Shown here in pieces: positions 6,637-11,584 of a stretch of 11,584 bases of DNA. Source of the DNA: Microcaldota archaeon (GTDB lineage: Archaea > Micrarchaeota > Micrarchaeia > Anstonellales > Anstonellaceae); contig JAPLWZ010000098.1 in NCBI GenBank assembly GCA_026396335.1, forward strand, positions 1-11,584. The letters run 5' to 3'. Below the pieces are notes generated by a model that worked only from the letters and a program-made list of their open reading frames with translations, was not told where the DNA came from and made no database searches. Position 1 is the stretch's first letter. The number at the start of each line of letters is the position of its first letter. Made by a program: the position numbers and the translations under genes.

Positions 6637-7725
6637 TTATTCCTCGCTTTCGGACTTTACATCCACTTTGCGATAGTGATTGTCCTTGTCGCGGGCTGCT
6701 TCGCTCTTGAGTTCTTTGATGACCTTGCCAAGCGCCACTTCAATCCTGAAGTCCGCGGCAGATGCGTTGTAGGATTTCTTGTTGCCGCCCAGCCGCGCGC
6801 GGATTGCAAAGCCCGATCCCTCGCTCTTTATGTGGACCGCCAACGTGCTTGCCTCGAAATTTTTCCCGAGCTTGCCGAACATTTTCTCCCCTTCGCGCAC
6901 AATCTCGTCTGCGAATTCGCGCTGGTCATAGGAAAGCCCTGAAACGAACACGCGCGCGGTTTTCTCCTCTGCAAGCGCAGAGTGCATGACGTCTTTTGCA
7001 GTGACTATGCCCTGGGGGTAGCCGCCGTCCACGACAACAAGCGCGGCAACGGAGTTTTCAATCATCTTTTTCACTGCTGATGCAAGCGAATCGGTCTGCG
7101 CAATTGTCTCCACCTGCTTTTTCATGTAGGATGCGATTGGCTGGCTGTCCATGCTTGTCCGCTCGCCGCCGCGGTTGAATACGTTTGACTGCTTGCGGCT
7201 TGTCACAAAGTCAGCAAGGTCAAATACTGAAAGCAACCCTGCGATTTTGCCCTTGTTTGTCACCACAAGGCGCCTTATGTTGTGTTTTCGCAGTTCCGAG
7301 CGAGCCTGCCCAACGCTTGATGCAATATCCATTGTCGCAACAGGAGAGGTCATTGCCTCGGAAACCCTCTTTTTTGAAAGCATTTTTTCAGTAAGGAGTT
7401 CGCGGAGGAGCGTGCGGCGTGAAATTGCGCCTTGCACCTTGCCCGCGCTGATTACCGGAATTGCCTTGAAGCGTCCTGAGAAAAATGCCTGGCAAGCGTC
7501 GATTATCGTGGCATCTGGCGCAAGTGTGGGGGCGCGCTCTGCAACATGCCCGCACTTTTCCTTGCTGACATCTGAGATGTGCTGGCGGATTGCGCGCTCG
7601 TCGATGATGCCGACGTACTTCCCGTCTTTTGTGATCGCAACAGGCATGCCGGTTTTCGAAATTTCATTCACTGCTCTGCTGAGCGGCTCTGACGCGTCAA
7701 GAATGCTAAGGTCTTCCATGTCCAT
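6637..7725 (-). CDS. Four-CBS-domain protein with HPF/RaiA-like C-terminal domain
   Basis: A 362-residue soluble protein. Four CBS motifs occur at about 8-54, 62-114, 121-176 and 198-253, forming two Bateman modules of the kind that bind AMP, ATP or related nucleotides. Residues about 259-345 look like an S30AE/HPF ribosome hibernation domain. The order is a beta strand (V-F-V-S-G-L), a long amphipathic helix (E-F-A-D-E-I-V through F-G-K-L), three strands (T-L-A-V-H-I-K; F-A-I-R-A-R-L-G; K-S-Y-N-A-S-A), and a final helix with a basic, charged tail. This is read from pattern, not a search. Inference: a nucleotide-responsive factor that silences ribosomes when energy is low. Start: ATG 7725 is chosen because GGTGA at 7731-7735 sits five bases ahead of it; the upstream GTG at 7734 lies inside that binding site. 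The gene has its own TATA box. Confidence 0.8.
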   Translation of the reverse strand: MDMEDLSILDASEPLSRAVNEISKTGMPVAITKDGKYVGIIDERAIRQHISDVSKEKCGHVAERAPTLAPDATIIDACQAFFSGRFKAIPVISAGKVQGAISRRTLLRELLTEKMLSKKRVSEAMTSPVATMDIASSVGQARSELRKHNIRRLVVTNKGKIAGLLSVFDLADFVTSRKQSNVFNRGGERTSMDSQPIASYMKKQVETIAQTDSLASAVKKMIENSVAALVVVDGGYPQGIVTAKDVMHSALAEEKTARVFVSGLSYDQREFADEIVREGEKMFGKLGKNFEASTLAVHIKSEGSGFAIRARLGGNKKSYNASAADFRIEVALGKVIKELKSEAARDKDNHYRKVDVKSESEE

Positions 7726-7730
7726 AATAG

Positions 7731-7740
7731 TCACCGTCCT
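7731..7740 (-). promoter_or_regulatory. Ribosome binding site for the CBS-HPF gene
   Basis: AGGACGGTGA (minus strand) resembles GGAGGTGA with an interruption and ends five bases before ATG 7725. It overlaps the alternative GTG start at 7734 and so argues against it. Confidence 0.55.
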
Positions 7741-7769
7741 AATTCATCGTATCGGGAATTCGCCCTCAA

Positions 7770-7782
7770 CGTATAAATAGGT
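7770..7782 (-). promoter_or_regulatory. Putative TATA box for the CBS-HPF gene
   Basis: CCTATTTATACG on the minus strand, centred about 51 bases before ATG 7725. Transcription would begin near 7750, leaving a leader of about 25 bases that holds the ribosome binding site. The spacer 7735-7813 shows nothing else I can name. Confidence 0.6.
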
Positions 7783-7813
7783 TGGCAAATCAGGCGGGCG
7801 TGGAAGCAGGCAA

Positions 7814-8775
7814 TTATGCGCCATTTGGAGCAGAAAGTTCCTGCCTTGCAGCATTCACCCTTGCCAAATAGTCTGAATAACTGGTCCACTCGCCGTTCTC
7901 GAACTTGTACAAGTCGCTGTCGGAGATCACGAGCATGATGGCGCGCGCCTGGTAAAGGCAGTCATTGCTGCTGCAAACTGTGTATTCGTTACCCACTGTG
8001 CCCAAATATTGCCCGGTTTGAGACTCAAATACCTGTGCGCCCGCAAGCAGTTGAATCTGCCCGCTGTTTTCTATCCTGTTTTGCGAAAGGGCGACCGTGC
8101 AGTGCCCGTTCTGTGAGTCTGCCCTGAAGCAGATTACATATGCGTTGATGGAATCAAGGCTCCCGAGCTGGATCTTATGCGCGTTTGGCACATACCAGTA
8201 GCTGTCACTGCCGCTCAGGGGTATACTCTCTTTGGGATAAACCCTGAAATCGCCGTTGCCGCCGCCTGCGAATGTAACGATGCTGAGCCCGTGCTGTGCC
8301 TGCCTTGCGTAGTTGAGCTCTGCCTTGAAAAGCAATGAATAGTCCTCGCAGTCGCCCCATTGGCTTTCTATTGTTTGTTCCACTGACTGCAGGAAATCCG
8401 CCTTGCCTGTTGACTGAGGATCAGTTCGATAGTGTATGTTGAACGCAGTGTTTGCCATCAAGTATGAGATGCACGCAAGGTTGAGTTCGCTTCCGTCCAC
8501 GCAGTCGGAAATCATCCTTGTCTTGAAAATGTCCAGGAGGTGTATATTCGCAGTCGGGAGCTGTGCGTTCACCTTGAACCACGCCATGGACGCGTTAATG
8601 TTTGTCTCAAGCGAAAACAAGTCGGTGCTGATTGCGGCGACCTTTGCCTGCTGCTCTTCCAGGCTTACTCGGGTTTTGTTCAGCTGCTGCTCCTTATCGA
8701 AAAGATCGGATTGGCAATAAGCATGACAAGGAGAACACCTAGGCAAATAAGGAGAATGTTTTTGATGCCTTTCAT
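7814..8775 (-). CDS. Membrane-anchored transglutaminase-like cysteine protein (frameshifted near N-terminus)
   Basis: ATG 8775 follows AAGGTG at 8780-8785 and begins M-K-G-I-K-N-I-L-L-I-C with about 20 hydrophobic residues, a signal anchor. That frame stops at TGA (8680-8682). The remaining protein continues in the -1 frame from the A4 run at 8700-8703 (T4 on the coding strand): F-D-K-E-Q-Q-L-N-K, a short coiled-coil-like stretch, then a globular domain. One extra T would give a continuous 320-residue protein, so a homopolymer error or single-base mutation is likely. The long open frame reaching up to 8845 only extends into the neighbouring gene in a wrong frame. The domain has W-G-D-C-E-D-Y with the Cys codon at 8348-8350, and later N-G-H-C-T-V-A, matching the Cys and His of transglutaminase-like/BTLCP folds. 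It may cleave or cross-link an extracellular protein. Eight bases separate it from the upstream membrane protein gene, so the two form an operon. Confidence 0.7.
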
Positions 8776-8779
8776 GACG

Positions 8780-8785
8780 CACCTT
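8780..8785 (-). promoter_or_regulatory. Ribosome binding site for the transglutaminase-like gene
   Basis: AAGGTG on the minus strand overlaps the TAA stop of the upstream gene and lies four bases before ATG 8775. It supports that ATG as the real start and shows the N-terminal anchor frame was meant to be translated. Confidence 0.6.
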
Positions 8786-9722
8786 AGTCCTTTTGCAAGC
8801 CCGCATCAGGCTTTCCCTTTTCTTCCTTGCGGAGCAGCACCTCAATTACTGTGAAGAAGCGGAGCACATTCACCACTATTGCATAGGCGAATGGGATTAT
8901 GGGGATTAGAAGAACTATTGTTGCCAGCACGGAAATAGCAAGCGTCACCTCGTTGCCTACCTGGTCAAGCGGGCAGACTGAAAACAGGTTGAATGGCACC
9001 AATGCAAGCGCGGCACAGGCAAGCTCGCGGAAGAACTCGCGCACTATGGCAGGCGTGATTATGGTTAGTGCGGAAACAAAGCCGGATGCCTTGTCCTCGT
9101 TTGTCTTTGCCACCAACGCCTTGTATACGTAATATAGCGAGACTATAGTGGAAAGGAGCAGGAAATCGAGCGTTACTTTTGCAAAATCCCAGCCGCTCGA
9201 GTAGAATGCTATTGTTGAGATGCCGACTATCAGCGCGGCAGCGCCAAACGCAGTCCAGTAGCCCTTCCAGCCGTCGAATACGGGCGCAAGAACAATGCGA
9301 AGCGACAAGTCGATTGACTGCACAGGATTGAGCCTGTCATGGAAAAAATAATGTATGATGAATCCGCCAAGCCCGATGGAAATCGCAAACGGTATGAGCA
9401 GAAGGTAAACGAGCGTTGTGATGATCGTGTCCTGCGGCGGCACCCATGCGCCAGAGCCGAAGTAAAGAAGCACGCCAGCGCACGCAAATACCATGTAGCA
9501 GAACGGCGCAAGAAGCACTTCCCTCTTTGTCACGCGCCTTCCCTTTGACTCGATGAAGTCCGCAATCCGGCCTGACGCGAACAGGTAGGTGAGCACCACT
9601 CCGATGATTATGACATCACGCAGCTGGAGCACTGCGAGTGAAACGTCAGCCGGCACATCAACGACTGCTGGAAAAACTAGTGCGAATGCAAGCGCGATGA
9701 AGAGGAGGAATTTTAGTTTCAT
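8784..9722 (-). CDS. Polytopic membrane protein of unknown function
   Basis: A 312-residue integral membrane protein I cannot assign to a named family. The N-terminus (M-K-L-K, then a hydrophobic run to about residue 20) is a signal peptide or first helix. Further hydrophobic segments lie at about 34-52, 70-91, 100-125, 154-172, 183-200, 215-240 and 250-285. Charged loops include R-V-T-K-R-E near 65, H-D-R-L-N-P-V-Q-S near 130, and E-D-K near 207. No transporter signature, metal motif or protease motif is evident. The lysine-rich C-terminal tail is probably cytoplasmic. ATG 9722 sits at leaderless distance from a TATA-like box. It is followed after eight bases by the membrane-anchored transglutaminase-like gene, so the two may act together at the membrane. 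Confidence 0.75.
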   Translation of the reverse strand: MKLKFLLFIALAFALVFPAVVDVPADVSLAVLQLRDVIIIGVVLTYLFASGRIADFIESKGRRVTKREVLLAPFCYMVFACAGVLLYFGSGAWVPPQDTIITTLVYLLLIPFAISIGLGGFIIHYFFHDRLNPVQSIDLSLRIVLAPVFDGWKGYWTAFGAAALIVGISTIAFYSSGWDFAKVTLDFLLLSTIVSLYYVYKALVAKTNEDKASGFVSALTIITPAIVREFFRELACAALALVPFNLFSVCPLDQVGNEVTLAISVLATIVLLIPIIPFAYAIVVNVLRFFTVIEVLLRKEEKGKPDAGLQKD

Positions 9723-9744
9723 TGGTTTAACGATTCTGCTTGAA

Positions 9745-9755
9745 AGTTTAAATTA
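9745..9755 (-). promoter_or_regulatory. Putative TATA box for the membrane protein operon
   Basis: AATTTAAACT on the minus strand is centred about 28 bases from ATG 9722, fitting a leaderless transcript. It is divergent to the lipoprotein promoter in the same 126-base spacer. Confidence 0.5.
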
Positions 9756-9792
9756 GTGAGCAGCCCCGCTCCGCCATTATCGCGTAAAATTG

Positions 9793-9800
9793 GTTATAAG
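9793..9800 (+). promoter_or_regulatory. Putative TATA box for the lipoprotein gene
   Basis: GTTATAAG lies about 55 bases before the start codon. Transcription would begin near 9823 and include the strong GAGGTGG ribosome binding site, so this gene, unlike its divergent neighbour, is probably translated from a leader. Confidence 0.5.
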
Positions 9801-9840
9801 GGTGCCATTTGAGAAGAGGAAAAGCAAAAAAACAAACATA

Positions 9841-9847
9841 GAGGTGG
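9841..9847 (+). promoter_or_regulatory. Ribosome binding site for the lipoprotein gene
   Basis: GAGGTGG is close to a full archaeal Shine-Dalgarno sequence. Two tandem ATGs follow, at 9849 and 9852. The first leaves almost no spacer, so the second is preferred. Confidence 0.65.
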
Positions 9848-9851
9848 AATG

Positions 9852-10334
9852 ATGAAAACCATGCTATTGACGATATTTGCAGTCGGCTTATTGCTGTTCG
9901 GGTGCGCAGGCGCAGCCCCTCAGGCAGCCAAACAGCAGTCGGCAAACGGCCAGCAGCCGCCAGCAGGCTCGAACCAGCAGCCCGCGGCAAGTGCGCCTTC
10001 CAGCCCGGCAACCGGGGCAGGCACTGCGGTGAAATTCGCAGATGAGCCATATGCATCCAACGCGGTGGAAATATATCCCGGCACAACGTCCGGCGCTTCA
10101 AGCGGCGAAATACCGAGTTTCACCATGAGCCAAACGCAGCAGGCAGACGGCACAGTAAAGATTACGATGACTGAGAAAACAAGCGGGCAGGTTTTGCAGG
10201 CAACCGTTCCGAAGGGAGGCAAGCTCTACTTCAATGACGCGAATCTTGGAGACGATGCAGGCGGGCAGGACAAGTACCTGCAGGATGACAAGCTGATTGC
10301 CGTAGACTCGAACGGCTACGTTGTTACGCAGTAA
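9852..10334 (+). CDS. Small secreted lipoprotein, unknown function
   Basis: A 160-residue protein counted from the second of two adjacent ATGs (161 from 9849). It has a Lys, a hydrophobic stretch, and the lipobox L-F-G-C with Cys at 18, so it is expected to be lipid-anchored outside the membrane. The next 40 or so residues are an Ala/Gln/Pro/Ser-rich, poorly structured tether. The final 100 residues look folded, with a T-V-K-I-T-M-T-E-K-T-S-G-Q-V beta hairpin and an Asp-rich C-terminal stretch (N-D-A-N-L-G-D-D, Q-D-D-K). I recognise no family. It has its own promoter and terminator and is therefore a single-gene unit. Confidence 0.75.
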   Translation: MKTMLLTIFAVGLLLFGCAGAAPQAAKQQSANGQQPPAGSNQQPAASAPSSPATGAGTAVKFADEPYASNAVEIYPGTTSGASSGEIPSFTMSQTQQADGTVKITMTEKTSGQVLQATVPKGGKLYFNDANLGDDAGGQDKYLQDDKLIAVDSNGYVVTQ

Positions 10335-10345
10335 GAAGTGCCGAA

Positions 10346-10395
10346 CTTTTTTTTCTTTTTCTATTTTTTATTTTCTTTTTAATTTCCTAATTTTA
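10346..10395 (+). terminator. T-tract terminator after the lipoprotein gene
   Basis: Begins 12 bases after the stop codon with T8 (10347-10354), then T5, T6, T4 and T5 runs through 10380, and remains T-rich to about 10400. No stem is needed for archaeal oligo-T termination. Confidence 0.7.
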
Positions 10396-10401
10396 TTTAT
10401 T

Positions 10402-10410
10402 TTAAAAAGA
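10402..10410 (-). terminator. Short T-tract after tRNA-Cys
   Basis: Read on the minus strand, T5 (10408-10404) occurs about nine bases past the tRNA 3' end, a likely termination site for the tRNA transcript, facing the lipoprotein terminator. Confidence 0.45.
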
Positions 10411-10416
10411 AGATTA

Positions 10417-10487
10417 AGCCAGGTGAGGGAATCGAACCCCCCTAATCCGCTCTGCAGGCGGATGCATAGCCTCTCTGCCAACCTGGC
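10417..10487 (-). tRNA. tRNA-Cys (anticodon GCA)
   Basis: A 71-base cloverleaf. The acceptor arms GCCAGGT and ACCTGGC pair over seven bases. The D arm is GCA/TGC. The anticodon stem TCCGC/GCGGA encloses the loop CTGCAGA with anticodon GCA. The variable loop is TTAG. The T arm is GGGGG/CCCTC with one G-U pair around the loop TTCGATT. The discriminator base is U, as expected for cysteine tRNA. There is no intron, and no CCA is encoded, so the end must be added by the CCA enzyme. Confidence 0.96.
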
Positions 10488-10531
10488 GCAATATGTTTGG
10501 TAAGTCAGGCGACGAATTTCTTGTAAGAAGG

Positions 10532-10541
10532 TATTTATAAC
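10532..10541 (+). promoter_or_regulatory. Putative TATA box for the OPT transporter gene (possibly shared with tRNA-Cys)
   Basis: TATTTATAA is centred 28 bases before ATG 10564 and preceded by the purine-rich AAGAAGG, suited to a BRE. Read on the other strand it is TTATAAATA and would start transcription about 20 bases before the tRNA-Cys gene. No other good box was seen between the two. Confidence 0.5.
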
Positions 10542-10563
10542 CTCATGGAACATTTGACGAGCA

Positions 10564-11584
10564 ATGGCAAATGTAAAATTCCCCTGGCGCGCGATAATAC
10601 TCGGCTCCATACTTGCCGATTACCCAGTTGGATATTTTGCTTGTCTGCGTAACAGGCGGCATACTCGGCCTTCTATTCGTTTACCCCCTGCGCCAGGAAA
10701 TGATAGTTGTAGAAAAACTCCCCTATGCAGATGGCACTGCCGCTGCCGCAATCATAAAAGCGGGCGACAAGGGCGGCAAACAGAGCAAAACGCTTATGAC
10801 GGCATTCGGCTTTGGCGCGCTCTTCGCAATTGCCCGCGATTATTTCGTGCTTTTCCCCTCGTATTTCAACCTGGAGTCGCTGAAAATTTCCGCAGGCAAA
10901 TTGTTTTCATTCGGCAGCTCGATTTCGCTCATACCGTTCGCAGGCGGATTTTTGATCGGCCCCCTCTTCACACTCGCATGGTTCCTGGGGGCAATTGCAA
11001 CCTACTTCATGATTGTGCCATACGCCGTTTCTGCAGGGTTGTTTGCAGACAAGGGCGCCGTGCTCGTTGATATTGCAAAGCCGCTCGGAGTCGGCGTGGT
11101 AATCGGCGCGGCATTGGCGTACTTCATCGTAGCTGGAATTCCGACATTCCTGAAAATGGCGCGCTACTACAAGAAGACTGGCTTGGGCAAAATGGGAATG
11201 ATTGCCGTACTCGCAATGTGCGTGCTTCTTATCTATGCATTTGACCTGTCGCTTCCGGCTGCGCTCCTTGCAATAATAGGCGCATTCCTCATGGCATTCA
11301 TAGGCGCAAGAATCACAGGCGAGATGAATGTAGATCCCATGGAAATATTCGCCATGATTCTCCTCTTGGCTGCAAAATTCCTGTTCGGGTTCGGAGTGCT
11401 CCACCTGGTGCTGCTTGCAGCAGTTGTCTGCATCGCAGCAGGAATGGCGGGAGACGCAATGCAGGACTTCAAAACAGGCCATATACTCGGCACCAACCCC
11501 AAGCACCAATTGTACGCGGAAATAGGCGGTGCGCTTGCTGCATCTCTTGTGATGGGCGTGGTAATGGTCTCGTTCGCGCACGTG
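10564..11584 (+). pseudogene. OPT-family oligopeptide transporter, N-terminal deletion/frameshift, 3' partial
   Basis: From ATG 10564 the frame encodes M-A-N-V-K-F-P-W-R-A-I-I-L-G-S-I-L-A, which fits the very start of OPT proteins, and then loses sense. From about 10613-10628 a second frame carries the rest to the window end with no stop: L-D-I-L-L-V-C, then V-Y-P-L-R-Q-E-M, L-P-Y-A-D-G-T-A at 10718-10741, G-G-K-Q, T-G-E-M-N-V-D-P at 11315-11338, G-D-A-M-Q-D-F-K-T-G at 11453-11482, and K-H-Q-L-Y-A-E-I-G-G. These are core OPT family motifs; the family imports oligopeptides or metal chelates by proton coupling. Roughly 80-110 family residues normally sit between the two pieces and are absent here, so this is a deletion plus frame change, not a simple slip. 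The second frame has a stop at 10595-10597 and only weak starts before ATG 10700. The C-terminal half lies beyond the window. Confidence 0.8.

Noticed and set aside
8776..8845. Extended N-terminus of the transglutaminase-like frame
   Set aside because: It overlaps the upstream membrane gene in another frame, is basic and Cys-rich without a signal, and lacks a ribosome binding site; the true start at 8775 is in the shifted frame.
10640..11070. Continuation of the ATG 10564 frame as a 168-residue protein
   Set aside because: After about residue 18-24 it becomes Arg/Pro/Cys-rich nonsense, while a different frame carries clear OPT motifs over the same DNA.
10907..11581. Long minus-strand open frame (224 codons)
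   Set aside because: It is antisense to the OPT coding frame and rich in Cys, His and Glu with no domain; a shadow of the transporter gene.

Overview
The window looks like a piece of an archaeal chromosome at roughly 50% GC or a little above. Four things point that way: a class III (type IV pilin-like) signal peptide of the QxSxE type, archaeal-style TATA boxes about 26-28 bases upstream of start codons with no room for a leader, T-tract terminators, and a tRNA-Cys without an encoded CCA end. The gene mix (TPR-AAA+ ATPase, PrsW-type protease, CBS protein with an HPF-like tail, small lipoprotein) suggests a DPANN-type lineage such as Diapherotrites or Micrarchaeota. That placement is an inference; no marker gene in the window settles it.

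Layout. Positions 3-3627 (+): a TPR-AAA+ ATPase cut off at its 5' end, followed 18 bases later by a PrsW-family intramembrane metalloprotease with an added ectodomain, then a separately promoted pilin-like protein ending in a T-rich terminator. Positions 3665-6487 (-): a pyrimidine operon pyrD-pyrK-pyrC, joined by two ATGA stop/start overlaps. pyrD carries an internal deletion and frameshift that removes the catalytic-cysteine loop. Positions 6488-6636: an intergenic segment with four consecutive, mutually different hairpins and the pyr promoter. Positions 6637-7725 (-): a four-CBS protein with a ribosome hibernation factor-like C-terminal domain. Positions 7814-9722 (-): an operon of a polytopic membrane protein and a membrane-anchored transglutaminase-like cysteine enzyme; the second gene has a one-base frameshift. 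Positions 9852-10334 (+): a small lipoprotein. Positions 10417-10487 (-): tRNA-Cys(GCA). Positions 10564-11584 (+): an OPT-family oligopeptide transporter with an N-terminal deletion/frameshift, running off the window end.

How they fit together. PyrD, PyrK and PyrC cover the dihydroorotase step and the NAD-linked (class 1B) dihydroorotate dehydrogenase steps of UMP synthesis, but PyrD as read here should be inactive. The ATPase/PrsW pair looks like a membrane protein-handling or signalling module. The CBS-HPF protein looks like a nucleotide-sensing ribosome-silencing factor. Three reading-frame breaks in 11.6 kb suggest either consensus/assembly errors or real gene decay; the sequence alone cannot decide. 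No CRISPR array, insertion sequence or integrase was seen. No gene-free stretch exceeds 150 bases.
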